Below, one piece after another: positions 43,756 through 55,594 of a DNA stretch of 64,000 bases. Both the position numbers and the translations under genes were made by a program. The stretch comes from Heloderma charlesbogerti (lineage: Eukaryota > Chordata > Lepidosauria > Squamata > Helodermatidae). The stretch covers positions 310,001 to 374,000 of the forward strand of contig JANEZZ010000520.1 of assembly GCA_026122225.1 (NCBI GenBank), given 5' to 3'. The notes under the pieces were generated by a model that was given only the letters and a program-made list of their open reading frames with translations, had not been told where the DNA came from and made no database searches. Position 1 is the stretch's first letter. The number at the start of each line of letters is the position of its first letter.

Positions 43756-46700
43756 CCCCCTTCATGGATCACTGCCTTGTTGTGACGAAGGGGCTTGCGT
43801 AACTCAGTGAAGCCATAAGCTATGCCGTGCAGGGCCACCCAAGACGGACAGGTCATGGCAGAGAGTTCTGACAAAATGTGGTCCACTGGAGAAGGAAATG
43901 GCAACCCACTCCAGTATTCTTGCCAAGAAAACCCCATGGAACATATCACAAGGCTATAAGATATGACGCCGGAAGATGAGCCCCTCAGGTCGGAAGGTGT
44001 CCAATATACTACTGGGGAAGAGCAGAGGGCATTTCCAAGTAGCGCCAGAAAGAGTGAAACGGCTGGGCCAAGGCCGAAAGGACACTCAGCTGTGGATGTG
44101 TCTGGTGGTGAAAAGAAAATCCGATGCTGTAAAGAACAATATTGTTTAGGAACCTGGAATGTAAGATCAATGAATCAAGGTAAGCTGGAGGTGGTCAAAC
44201 ATGAGATGGCAAGATTGAACATCGACATCTTGGGAATCAGCGAGCTAAAATGGACAAGCATGGGCGAATTTAATTCAGGTGACCATTGTATCTACTACTG
44301 TGGGCAAGAATCCCTCAGAAGAAATGGAGTAGCACTCATAGTCAATAAAAGGGTGGGAAAAGCAGTACTGGGGTACAATCTCAAAAATGATAGAATGATC
44401 TCAGTACGAATCCAAGGCAAACCATTCAACATCACAGTAATTCAAGTCTATGCCCCAACCACTGAGGCCGAAGAAGCTGAGGTTGATCGGTTCTATGAAG
44501 ACCTACAACACCTTCTAGAACTAACACCAAAAAAAGATGTCCTCTTCATAATAGGGGATTGGAATGCTAAAGCAGGAAGTCAAGAAATAACTGGAATAAG
44601 AGGCAAGCATGGCATTAGTGTACAAAATGAAGCAGGACAAAGGCTAATAGAGTTTTGCCAAGAGAACACGCTGACACTCTTTTCCAACAGCACAAGAGGC
44701 GACTCTACACAGGGACATCACCAGATGGTCAATATCGAAATCAGATTGATTATGTCCTTTGCAGCCAAAGATGGAGAAGCTCTATACAGTCAGTAAAAAC
44801 AAGACCTGGAGCTGACTGTGGCTCAGATCATGAGCTGCTTCTTGCAAAATTTCGGCTTAAATCAAAGAACGTAGGGAAAACCACTAAACCATTCAGGTAT
44901 GACCTAAATCATATCCCTTATGAATATACAGTGGAGGTGAGGAATAGATTTAAGGGATTAGACCTGATAGACAGAGTGCCTGAGGAACTATGGACGGAGG
45001 TCCGTAACATTGTTCAGGAGGCAGCAACCAAATCCATCCCAAAGAAAAAGAAATGCAAGAAAGCAAAGTGGCTGTCTGATGAGGCTTTACAAGTAGCTGA
45101 GGAAAGAAGGGAAGCGAAAAGCAAGGGAGAAAGGGGAAGATACATCCAACTGAATGCAGAGTTCCAGAGAATAGCAAGGAGAGACAAGAAGGCCTTCTTA
45201 AATGAACAATGCAAAGAAATCGAGGAAAACAACAGAATGGGAAAGACTAGAGATCTTTTCAAGAAAATCGGAGATATGAAGGGAACGTCTTGTGCAAAGA
45301 CGGGCATGATAAAGGACAAAGAAGGCAGAGACATAACAGAAGCAGATGAGATTAAGAAGAGATGGAAAGAATACACAGAAGAACTATACAGGAAAGATCT
45401 GAATGTCCCTGATAGCCATGATAGTGCAGTCACTGAACTTGAGCCGGACATCCTCGAGAGTGAAGTCAAGTGAGCCTTAGGAAGCATTACTAACAACAAA
45501 GCTAGTGGAGATGACAGTATTCCAGCTGAGCTATTTAAAATACTAAAAGATGATGCTGTTAAAGTGCTGCACTCAATATGCCAACAAATTTGGAACACTC
45601 AACAGTGGCCACAAGACTGGAAAAGGTCAGTTTACAGTCCAATTCCAAAGAAGGGCAATGCCAAAGAGTGTTCAAACTATCGCACAATTGCGCTCATTTC
45701 ACATGCCAGCAAGGTGATGCTCAAAATCCTACAAGCTAGGCTTCAGCAGCATGTGAACCGAGAACTACCGGAAGTACAAGCTGGGTTCCGAAGAGGCAGA
45801 GGAACTAGAGATCAAATTGCCAACATTCACTGGATCATGGAGAAAACAAGAGAATTCCAGAAAAACGTCTATTTCTGCTTCATTGACTACATTAAAGCCT
45901 TTGATTGTGTGGATCACAACAAACTGTGGCAAATTCTTAAAGTGATGGGAGTACCAGACCACCTTACCTGTCTCCTGAGAAACCTGTACGAGGGTCAAGA
46001 AGCAACGGTAAGAACCGGACATGGAACTACCGATTGGTTCAAAACTGGGAAAGGAGTATGACAAGGCTGCATATTGTCGCCCTGCTTATTTAACTTATAT
46101 GCAGAGTACATCATGAGAAATGCTGGGTTGGATGAATCAGAGGTTGGAATTAAGATTGCTGGGAGAATTATCAACAACCTCAGATATGCAGATGATACCA
46201 CCCTCATGGCAGAAAGCGAAGAGGATCTAAAGAGCCTCTTGTTGAGGGTGAAAGTGGAGAGTGTAAAAGCTGGTTTGAAAGTCAACATTAAAAAAACTCA
46301 GTTCATGGCATCTGGCCCCATCACTTCCTGGCATATAGAAGGGGAAGAAATGGAGGCAGTGACAGATTTTATTTTCTTGGGCTCCAGGATCACCGCAGAG
46401 TGACTGTAGCCATGAAATTAAAAGATGCTTGCTCCTTGGGAGGAAAGTTATGGCAAACCTAGACAGCATAGTAAGAAGCAGAGACATCACCTTGCCAACA
46501 AAGGTCTGTCTAATCAAAGCTATGTTTTCCCAGTAGTAATGTATGGCTGTGAGAGCTGGACTATAAGGAAGGCTGAGCGCCGAAGAACTGATGCCTTCGA
46601 ACTGTGGTGCTGGAGAAGACTCTTACAAGTCCCCTGGACTGCAAGGAGGTCAAATCAGTCAATCCTAAAGGAAATCAACCCTGAGTGCTCATTGGAAGGA

Positions 46701-46957
46701 CAGATACTGAAGCTGAAGCTGAAATATTTTGGCCACCTAATGCGAAGAGAAAAGTCACTGGAAAAGACCCTGATGCTGGGAAAGATTGAAGGAAAAGGAG
46801 AAGGGGACGGCAGAGGATGAGATGGCTAGACAGCATCACTGATGCAATGGATATGAACTTGAGCACGCTCCGGGAGAGAGCGGAGGACAGGAAGGCCTGG
46901 TGTGCTGTGGTCCATGGGGTCACGAAGAGCTGGACACGATTTAACGACTGAACAATG
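43756..46957 (+). mobile_element. BovB (RTE) LINE, near full length
   Basis: The 5' end carries the known BovB leader text (CATGGATCACTGCC, GCCGTGCAGGGCCACCCAAG, CCCACTCCAGTATTCTTGCC), followed by one ORF with endonuclease and reverse transcriptase and the 3' end AACGACTGAACAA. TGTTAGACTT (43746-43755) and TGTTGGACTT (46958-46967) match at 9 of 10 bases, a target duplication. 3.2 kb is about the full length for BovB. Confidence 0.93.
43963..46951 (+). pseudogene. BovB endonuclease-reverse transcriptase ORF, inactive
   Basis: The endonuclease shows LGTWNVRS, ISELKWTS, IIGDWNAKAGS, QIDYVL and GSDHELL, all its catalytic motifs. The reverse transcriptase shows NYRTIALISHASKV, CFIDYIKAFDCVDHNKLW, SPCLFNLYAEYIMRNAG and YADD (near 46184). 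It ends in the usual WRRLLQVPWTARRSNQ segment. Breaks: a frame shift near 44665-44700 between endonuclease motifs, TGA at 45471, TGA at 46060, a 2-bp loss near 46400 and a one-base loss near 46525. Catalytic residues are kept but the protein cannot be made. Confidence 0.92.
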
Positions 46958-46990
46958 TGTTGGACTTTGGCTGGGGTGACCTGAGCTTGT

Positions 46991-47329
46991 ATGAGAAAGG
47001 GAAAGAGAGAGTCACAACACGTCCCCACCACCAGCTCAAGATTTTCTAGGATATTAGTTTTTTCCTCAGCACCAGGGAAAAATATTTTATCCCAAAGTCA
47101 ACAGACCTTTTCTAGCAGTTTTCATCTCCATTAGGAACATGTCTTTTATAAAGCTAATTGCTCATTTAAAATCAAGCCAATATATTGTTGCTGGGAAAAT
47201 CCGTTTCTCCCCCAACTACTGTGAGGATTGCAACTAAGCTCTGCGGAAACAGGGAAGCCTGAAGGGGGTGCAAAATGTCCCATCACCTGCAGCAGGCGGT
47301 TGTGTGCCCATGCTGTGAGGTTGTGTGCC
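46991..47329. other. Intergenic, no gene recognised
   Basis: No feature beyond the end of the interrupted SINE. Confidence 0.4.
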
Positions 47330-47778
47330 CAAATGAGAGATCTGGCAGGCAGTCCCTCTGGAGAGGCACTCAGGCCCGAATGCCGTGCTTTGAGGGGTCC
47401 TTCTGAAAGTGAGGCATTGTGAGTTGGCCCTGGAGGCTGCCTGTATACATCGCAATGCTTTGCTTTGAAGAAGGACCCCTCAAAGCACGGCATTTAGGCC
47501 TGGGTGCCTCTCCGAAGAGGCTGTCTGCCCAATCTGTCATCCAGGGGACTCTCCCGGAGTGAGAGATCAGGTGAGCGGGCTCCCCAAAGAGGTTGCCTGA
47601 TCTCTCACATTCAGACAGTCCTCAGAGTGAGAGATCGGGCAGGTGCGCAGGTGGGTGGCCTCTCCAGAGAGCCCATCCCCTGCCCAATCTCTCACTCTGA
47701 GCCCTCTCCCAAAGCGAGAGATCAGGCGGGCATCCTCTCTGGAGAGTTCACCTGCCTGATCTCTCACTTTGGGAGAGG
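47330..47778. repeat. Cluster of related hairpins
   Basis: GTGAGAGATCAGG-type segments alternate with inverted CCTGATCTCTCAC-type segments. Hairpins are clear at 47560-47608, 47627-47696 and 47702-47778, and GAGAGATCTGGCAGGC starts a looser one at 47336. The mirrored flanks CTCTCCCAAAG and CTTTGGGAGAG extend the third. No coding frame is convincing although several cross it. Confidence 0.8.
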
Positions 47779-48425
47779 ACTGAGAGCAAGAGGTGGAGGG
47801 TGGGGTCCTCCTCCAAGGAGCTCTGCTTGCTTGCTTGCTGTTCTCTTGCTATGGCATTTGCTGCAGTGGGGGAGCGGAGCCAGTGTGGTGGTGGTGGCAG
47901 TGCCTCAGGGGCCCTTCCAAGGGAGGTGGTGGTGGGAGCAACCTGCTCCCTCCCAATCCACCGCCTGAGCAGGGGTTTCACCCTGCCTCATGGGAGGGCT
48001 GGTCATGCTGGCAGGTGACATCGTTGTCCCTGCTTATCAAAAAGCCACAGCACTTTGTCCCTGGGAGCCCTTGCTCCACTTAAACTACAAAAATTGCACT
48101 TAAACTATGTGACAAGAATTTGGGGAGAAGGGCGAGGTTGTCTCTAGGGTCCAAAATGCTTGATACTAATGTACACATTTTAGTCATTTGGGAAACAGGA
48201 ACTGAAGCATTGTGCCTCCCCCTCCCACAAGCGAGCGCCTGCCTTTAGACTGGAAAGGAGGGACACTGTTCTCCCTCTTTCCTGTCCCTGGTGGTGGAGG
48301 GTGAGCCCACTGCCATTTCTCTCCCACTGCAACATCCCTAAGTGCATTTTGTGGAATGCAATGCAGCTAGTCACGTCGATGGGAGCAAGTGAAGGAGGGC
48401 GCTTGGCGAAACCATCAGCCTAGAG
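47779..48425. other. Intergenic, GC-rich, no gene recognised
   Basis: GGTGGTGG repeats near 47885-47935 give glycine-rich open frames, which I treat as compositional. Confidence 0.45.
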
Positions 48426-48987
48426 CAGAGGTGCACAATCGCTTTGGCCCCGAGGGCTACATCGGATGTTGAGTGAGGGGCTGGGGGCCACATAGGTGCA
48501 TGAGCCTGCATACACACATCCATCCACACTCACAGAAGGAATGTGTGGGGGGGCCTCAGGATCGCTGAAGCTTGAACAATGAGGATAGCTTCAACCTCTC
48601 CCCTATCCCAGTGATCTGGCACAAGATCACTGGGGTAGGAGGGAGGCTGCTTTGGGGCCACTGAGGGAGGAGGAGGATAAAGCCTCATTGTGCCCCCCCA
48701 ATGATCTTGATTGGGAATGCTGCTTCTCTGCCTCCATTAGCAGCACAGAAGCAGCTACCCTGGCTGCTTCAGGGTCACTGGAGGAGGGGAGGCTAAAGCC
48801 TCTTTCCCACCCCAGTGATCCTGAGCAGGAGCACAACTTTCCTGCCACCATTGGTGGTATGGAAACAGTGATGCCATTTGGCAGAGGAGATGTGGCAGTG
48901 GTGGTGGCAGTGGGAGGGTCATGGGAGCTGCACAGCAGGCCCTGGGGGCCCACAGCTGGCCTGTGGGCCACAGGCTGTGCACCCCTG
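48426..48987. mobile_element. hAT-like non-autonomous element
   Basis: CAGAGGTGCACAATCGC at the left and GGCTGTGCACCCCTG at the right are inverted copies. The 8-bp flanks GCCTAGAG (48418-48425) and GCATAGGG (48988-48995) match at 6 of 8. The interior has no transposase. Confidence 0.72.
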
Positions 48988-48995
48988 GCATAGGG

Positions 48996-49554
48996 GATCC
49001 CAGCAACTAAGAATCAAATGTGCTCATACCCACATAGACTCATCTCAGGTTATGTTACCTGGTCATACTGGAGTATGTTGGGAGAGCCACCCAGAATGCT
49101 GGGAACTGGTTCTATATATGTTGATGCACAGGTGAAAAGGCCATTGTCCTGCTGATGTCTTTGTCTTTCTCAGCCAGAAGCTCTGCTTGCAAGATTAGTA
49201 ACTGGCTCTTCTGCCAGGTTGAGGGACAGCCATTGAAGGCAGCATTTTCATTTCCTGCCAGTGGCACATATGTGACAACTTGAAGCTTCTGTTAATGCTA
49301 ACTGATTCAGTATGATCTTAAGAAAGTATCCGGCACGCCCTTGTTTTCTTGTTCCCAGCAGTTGTCCTTGATTGCTGTTGCTTACGTTCCTCTGCATTCC
49401 CAGTCTGGCATTTTTCTGAACCACACACCTGCAGTGGGATCTCTTACTCTCCATATGCATCTATGGAATTGGGAAAACTTTAAGGCCCACAGATTAGATA
49501 TTAAATAATGACAGGACAGACATCGGTCTCTTGGGAGTGCCCCCCATTGACCTG
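48996..49554. other. Intergenic, no gene recognised
   Basis: No repeat family or gene recognised. Confidence 0.4.
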
Positions 49555-49760
49555 GTTCACATGACATGACAACCCACCATGGGTGATCACCCATGGTGGG
49601 TTGTTGTGATGTCCGAACCTGGCATGTTTTCTGCAGGGTGGCTTATTTTTCACAGACAAGCCACCCTGAGAACCCATGGTTTGTTGCTGGATTGTTCCGG
49701 GTGGCTTGTTTTGATGTCCGAAACTGGTACGGTGACTTCATCATGGGTTGTCAGGAATGG
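49555..49760. mobile_element. MITE-like region with a perfect 32-bp palindrome
   Basis: 49571-49602 is a perfect 32-bp palindrome (half-site AACCCACCATGGGTGA). Nearby, GGGTGGCTTATTTTTCACAG and GACAAGCCACCCTGAGAAC are inverted, and GATGTCCGAA occurs twice (49610 and 49714). Likely a MITE; its outer ends are unclear. Confidence 0.65.
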
Positions 49761-50469
49761 CAAAAGAGCCACCGAGCAAGAGGGGTGGAAACCCCTGCTG
49801 CTCCTTGCAATCTCGCTAGTGCCACCACCATCCTTTCTCATCTCTTCACAGTGCCCTCCACCACATGCTCCTAAAAAAAAAGAAATTAGGACATGAGAGA
49901 ATGTCCCAAATACGTTCACCACTGTTTTCTTTTTTCTTTGGTCTTGTGCAAGTGCACACATTCAAAAGTCTGGGGCTATGAAATTTGCATAATTCCCCCC
50001 CTCTGCTTTACTGCTCTGCCATGACGTTTGCATATTTTTACCGATCCCACTCACTCGTCTGCCTTGAAGTGTGCGTATCTTTACCGATCCCTGTCGCTGT
50101 TCTGTAACCCATATGTATATCTGACAGCTAACAATGGAGAACAGTGGAGGGAAGCCGTCAGTATGAAGGGGATGGGGGGAGCTGAAAGCAGTCATCAGCT
50201 GCAGGAGAAGCTTTGGGGGCAGGTGCAATTGGTAGTACATGAAGCAGCCTTTTAAAGAAATGGTGTTTTCTAGCAAGGCAAACACTGAAGTGGAGGATGA
50301 AATTGACAAGGTCATTGACCAGTGGGGGATATTGGTATGCTAGGCTAAGTAGTGGACAGGCAGCCTTGTGCTCTTGTGCACTTCCACAGGAACCTAATTT
50401 TTTAAGTTTTGCAAATGTGTTACCCTGTTCATAAAGGCTCAGAAAATTAATTTCATTTGGCAATCTGAT
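49761..50469. other. Intergenic, no gene recognised
   Basis: A local duplication, TTGCATATTTTTACCGATCC and GTGCGTATCTTTACCGATCC, near 50030-50090. Confidence 0.45.
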
Positions 50470-50514
50470 GATGATGATGATGATGATGGTGTGTGTGTGT
50501 GTGTGTGTGTGTGT
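50468..50514 (+). repeat. GAT and GT microsatellites
   Basis: Seven GAT units followed by about twelve GT units. Confidence 0.95.
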
Positions 50515-51046
50515 GCATGAGTTTCCCTCAGTAGCGGGCAACCCCAGGGGACCAATTGTAGAAATGGTGCTGACGAGTTCTGCCTAAAGTGCCTCGGATA
50601 CATGCCAAGAGCTGGCAGGAGGACTGAAGGGGACTGAAGGGGAAAACAAGCCATGGAAAGCCACAAAGCACCCAATAGGGTGTTGGGTTAGTGAATGAAG
50701 AGCCAATCCGTGGAGGCTTATTCTCAGGGTGGCTTAGTGTGACGTGCAAACTTGCCCATAGCTTTAGCTTCCCTCAGTAATCCTACAGCCCGTGTTTATA
50801 GCAAGGGCATGCATCCCCTTTGCACAAAGCCCCAATGCCAAACCCAAGTGGGTTGCTACAGAGGTATTTGGACCTCCTCCAAAGTAAAGCAGGTCTTCTC
50901 CAGAGTGGTCTAATGAGAAGTGGTCTGGTCCCAAACCTTTGGACCCACTTCAGAGTTTGGGGATGGGGGCACTGGGAAAGCCCCAATTCTGCCTTCAAAG
51001 TAGGGACAACTCTGAAGGTGAGTATCAGGGCTGCAGTCACAGGGGG

Positions 51047-51188
51047 AAAATAAAGGCTGCACTTCCAAAAATTGCTGGGAGTGGGGGGAAAGCCCACCCC
51101 GAGCAAGGACACTGCTTCCCAAGGGTATTTGGTGAGGGATGGGCTGCATGCCTCCACCAGCCATTTTTGGGGGTGCAGCCTTTATTTA
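51047..51188. repeat. Palindromic unit A
   Basis: AAATAAAGGCTGCACTTCC at the left is mirrored by GGGGGTGCAGCCTTTATTT at the right, with AAAATTGCTGG and CCAGCCATTTT inside. Confidence 0.8.
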
Positions 51189-51240
51189 CCCACATGAACA
51201 TTTATGGAGACAGCATTGTCATCATAGATGAGCATGGAGG

Positions 51241-51378
51241 AAATAAAGGCTACCCTCCCCAAAAGGGGTGGTGGAGGCATGAAGCCCAGCCCTCACTAAG
51301 GACCCTTAGGGCAGCAAGATCCATGCTGGGGTGGGCTTCTCGTCACCAGCTGTTTTAGGGGGTGCAGCTTTTATTTTT
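51241..51378. repeat. Palindromic unit B
   Basis: AAATAAAGGCTACCCTCCCC at the left is mirrored by GGGGGTGCAGCTTTTATTT at the right. It has the same design and length as unit A, 50 bp away. Confidence 0.78.
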
Positions 51379-53244
51379 CCCTTTTGACAGCTGTCCCAAA
51401 GCTTTGGAAAACTGACATGAGGCTCTGCCTTACTCACAAACTCCTATCCATCTAGAACATTGAAGAAGGAACTGAACTATGTTTTTTTCCCCGAACACTG
51501 CAAGGTGATAGCACTTCAGACCAATCACCAAAGTCTTGTTGGCTAAGCCAGGATCATTATATACATCATAGCAGCATCTCACAAAGCTGTTACACAGCAC
51601 CAAAGGAGTAATCTAGGAGCAGCTGGAACATTTTCAGGGTTCCAATTCTGTTAGTTCCTACCTGTGCCCATTATATGTGGTAGTAACCTGTGAAAATATC
51701 ACTGACATACTAATTGTAGCCGAACAGACCCGTGTCATTTGTCTGACACAGGATGCTGCTGTGGTCATGCTGCCTGCCGACTCATCTATTGCATTTGGTT
51801 TTACAGTCCATCCCATTCAGAGGGCTCAGAGGAGGTGAAAAAAATGAGGAAGCAAATATTTTGACATTAATGTTCAATTTGGATCACTTCAAGACAGCTT
51901 TTTAAAAAATGGTATACATATTGCTCAGTGTAGTGTTTTACATATGTTGAGGACTTGGGCTGTCAGACATGTACTTCTTTGGCATTACCATCATTTTAAT
52001 CTCTAAAATTGTAAGTCTTAGCATGAAACATGAACCGATGGCTTTAGCAATACACTTACGAAATTGTCCAGACAAGCCCCTTCACTTCATCTATCCTTAG
52101 CTTTCCAACTTGCAAAATGAATTTTATACTTTTATATGACAGTATCTTATATGCAATTGCCATTTTATTTTAAACATAATAAAAGCAATCCACATCATTT
52201 GGACCAGAATTTACAAAGCTTCCAAAATTGTACAGTGTCATGAATAAATGTTGGTCATTCTGAAAACTGATTTATTCCTTCTTTAAAAGGTACCATATCA
52301 TTTTATCCAAGGGAGTGTCTCCATCAGCCATTTACTCTGAGCTGGCTGCATGTTGAGGTCATTAGGGATACATGACATTGTGGTCATCCAGCAGCCACCC
52401 CGGAGCTTATCAGGGAAAAATGGGATTTCCTGAGACTGCTTAAAGTCCGATTCTTTTCCTTAAGTCGGATTCTCCGCGGTATAGCTGTTGTGTGCCCCAA
52501 CCCCGGCATTTACCTTGGGTATCCTAGCCCTGCCCAGGGGTGTGCCTTTCACTGTGACCCTGGTCAAGGGGTGTTTCCTGTCCCTGTGTTTCCCAGCACA
52601 AACCAATTAGTGTCTACTCAGAAGTAACTCCCATTGTGTTCAATGAGGCTTGTCCCCTGAATGCGCACTTCAACATTTACAGAGATTCCCCCTCAATTAA
52701 AATGGCACAGTTTAAAGCACAAATTCCCTAAAGGCTGTAAAATGCAAGCTCGAGGCTCCGATTCTCCATTGTTTGGTTTATTGCCCTAGGAAGTAACTAC
52801 TTCACACCTTCATTATAGAGATCCTCTGCAGCATCGGGTTAGAGAGGGGGCTGGTTTCCCATCCCTGTCCTCTCCTCATCTTTCCAAGCACAAGCATATG
52901 TGTGTCTACTCAGACGTAACTCCCACTGTGGTCAATGAGGTTTGCTCCTGAAATGCAGGTGCATCTGGAGCTTCAGAGGAAAGGAGAAAAGGGGGGGGGA
53001 GCCTCTCTTATTGGTTGAGCAGCCCCTGCCAATCAGATGACGTTCACTCTAACCCCCACTCCCACCGGGAAGTATGTTCTATGAAGCAATTTTTACTGGT
53101 GTGGAGCACTCACTCATGGAGCCCTGCATGGACCAAAGCACAACAAGGGTGATTCCTTTTAAAAAAATCCGGTACTCCTCCACTCGCTTCTCCTTCTGTT
53201 GTTGTGGAAACACACCACAAGAAATGTTGGGAGATACGTAATGG
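51379..53244. other. Intergenic with two short dispersed repeats
   Basis: GTGTCTACTCAGAAGTAACTC followed by CAATGAGGC at 52612-52655 recurs as GTGTCTACTCAGACGTAACTC at 52902-52950. These are pieces of a common squamate repeat. No gene is recognised. Confidence 0.5.
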
Positions 53245-53498
53245 GAGCCAGTGTAGTGTAGTGGTGAGAGTGATGGACTGGGAGCCAGGAGATCCGGGTT
53301 CTAGTCCCCACTTGGCCATGGAAGCTCACTGGGTGACTTTGGGCCAGTCACAGACTCTCAGCCCAACCTACCTCACAGGGTTGTTGTTGTGAGGATAAAA
53401 CGGAGAGGAGGATAATGTAAGCTGCCTTGGGTTCCTTGCAAGAGGAAAAAAGGCGGGATAGAAATGCAATAAATAAATAAATAAATAAATAAATAAAA
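53245..53498 (+). mobile_element. CORE-SINE
   Basis: GGGAGCCAGTGTAGTGTAGT head, GGGTTCTAGTCCCC B box, core ACCTACCTCACAGGGTTGTT, tail AGGCGGGATAGAAATGCAAT followed by AAAT repeats to 53498. Confidence 0.93.
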
Positions 53499-53859
53499 TG
53501 ACTTAGCATCACATCCCTCATTATGAATTAATAACATGATATTGTCCCTGCAGTAACTTTTACAAAATCAAATATGGGAAATATTACTTATCTAGCTAGT
53601 AGAAAGACATGGAATTGTGGTACTATGGAACCCATTGTTCCCTGATCTAAGGCATGTCGAGATGGAAGCATCCCATATTCCTGGTTGGTGGGGGTGTCGT
53701 TAGGGGGAGACCCACCTGGGCACAGCCCCCAGATCTTTTAAAGCTGTGCCCTGGATCTTTTGAGCTGTCCTAATTGCCATTTTTTTTTACATTTTCCCAC
53801 TGACTTGCACTGGAGAACAGAAATGGCCATACCTTTTTTATTTTGTATGATAAATACAT

Positions 53860-53960
53860 GAAATTTGGAGAACCGGTAGCCTCCAAGGAGCTGATTGAAT
53901 CTGCCCAATTTCAGGCAGTTAGGTCCAGTGGCATTTGTGCTAGTCACAGGTACAATTTGC
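53860..53960 (-). repeat. Inverted relative of the 59070-59390 tandem repeat
   Basis: AATTTCAGGCAGTTAGGTCC and CAGTGGCATTTGTGCTAGTC match, on the opposite strand, GGACCT...CTGAAATTTGGCAG and GCTAGCACAAAAGCCAC at 59090-59130. Confidence 0.65.
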
Positions 53961-53992
53961 TATTTTCAATGTCTGAAGAGGGATCCCTATAC

Positions 53993-54331
53993 CACGGGTG
54001 GGGACTCTTAGGCCCATGGGCCAAATCTGGCTCTCTATAGATTATCATGCCCTAGTTTCCTGGCCACACCCCATTTCCCCTGACTGCTGATCATTTGGTG
54101 GTTTCCCACCTTCTGAACACCCCACCCACACACACACACAAATTCTAAAAGGTTGAAACATCTCTCATAAGGGTTAGTTACTGACAGAAACAGCTTTAAG
54201 TTCAAATACATATATTGGTATTTTGGCAGCACCCCTTTTGCCTGTGACTCAACCTCCCACTAGAACGTGCCCCCGAGAATTTCTTGGAAATTGAATTCGG
54301 CCCTCAGGCTGAAAGAGATTGCCCACTCATG
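53993..54331. mobile_element. hAT-like MITE with 8-bp target duplication
   Basis: Starts CACGGGTGGGGACTC and ends TTGCCCACTCATG. Flanks CCCTATAC (53985-53992) and CCCTACAC (54332-54339) match at 7 of 8. The interior holds GGCCCATGGGCCAAATCTGG and GGCCCTCAGGC. Confidence 0.75.
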
Positions 54332-54339
54332 CCCTACAC

Positions 54340-55206
54340 GGTGGGCAGGGCTTTCCTGGCTGTTCACACACAGGGTTCCATGCAACTGGGACTGAAAGAT
54401 TCCTCATCCATGATCAACATGCAGACATTGGGGGACAGGGCTAGCCCAGCTGTGTCGTTGGGGTGTGTGTGCTGGCCAGCATCTCAGCTCTACTCTTCCT
54501 TGCAGGGATGAGTGCCCTACACATGAGTCATATGTGAATAGAGCTTTACAATGATCATCTCACTCCAGCACAGCTGAGAACACAGCTGGTTTAGGGCAGG
54601 CTGTGTAGCATCCACTGCTCTGTCCCCCAACACTTCACTGCTGCCTCCCACTGCATCTGCTGCCTGAGGTGGCAGCATCACTCTGCCCAATGGTAGGGCC
54701 AGGCCTGGTCCCAGATTCAAGTCTCTCTGTCTCTGAAACTGAATTATGAGTACTTCGAGATGCCAGACTCACATATACTGTCACAGGACTTCCAGACCCT
54801 GAAGCCCAAATATGTGGGGTACTTCAGCATGTGTTAGCCCTCTGTTCGTCCATGTGGCTGGCAGAGACAGTGCACATTCAGTACTGACCTTAGAACATTT
54901 TGTGCCTGAAAAGTCACATTACTCCCATTCTTAGCTCATGGTTGTAATGATAGTCAGAGATAGACTCTACTGTTTATGGAATCTGATGCCCAATTTGCAT
55001 GATGTCCCTTCATGGTAAGATTGCCTTCGGATATGGCTGGCTTCCTATAGTGAACTCAAGAGCATTCTGGGGGAAAGAGTCTTGCATAAACCTTGGGTGC
55101 TTCCTGTGTGATCCCCACCCAAGCTGTGAACTACAATGGCCAACCAGCAGGGGTATTGCTAGATCCTTAAAAGATCTGGGGCACAGGCCCATAACACACA
55201 TTTGTG
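54340..55206. other. Intergenic, mostly unrecognised
   Basis: 54640-54702 (GCTGCCTGAGGTGGCAGC... GGTAGGGCCAGGCCTG) resembles one end of the CAGGGCCGGCC hAT family seen at 1658-2139. No gene signal. Confidence 0.45.
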
Positions 55207-55243
55207 CACATATATATCTATATATCTATATATACTGTGTGTG

Positions 55244-55283
<40 letters not shown>

Positions 55284-55301
55284 TACGTGTCTAAGCGCAC
55301 C

Positions 55302-55344
<43 letters not shown>

Positions 55345-55385
55345 GTGTGTGTGGTGTGCATGTGGTGTGCTTGCATGTGTGTATA
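55207..55385. repeat. Compound TA/CA microsatellite
   Basis: Blocks of TATATC, TA, CA, TA again (about 20 units), then TG-rich sequence. Confidence 0.97.
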
Positions 55386-55594
55386 GATTACATACATACA
55401 TAAGAAGTATGCATTGACCCCCTACCCCACTTCAACTCAAATCCCGATTCAGCATTTTGGAAAACATCCCGCTTCTGCTCGGGCCAATTTATAGTCGGAC
55501 AATTTCAGCTCAGCACCAAACCTGACTCAAGGTTTGGAAAAATGAGTGTTTATGCTTCCTGTTGACTACCATTGGAATTTTTTAAAAAAAAAAC

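Noticed and set aside
47504..48083. Open frames up to 154 codons, glycine- and serine-rich
   Set aside because: They cross the hairpin cluster and GGTGGTGG tracts. Composition and inverted repeats explain them.
21574..53498. tRNA genes at the heads of the SINEs
   Set aside because: The A and B boxes are present, but the acceptor stems do not pair and a SINE core follows.
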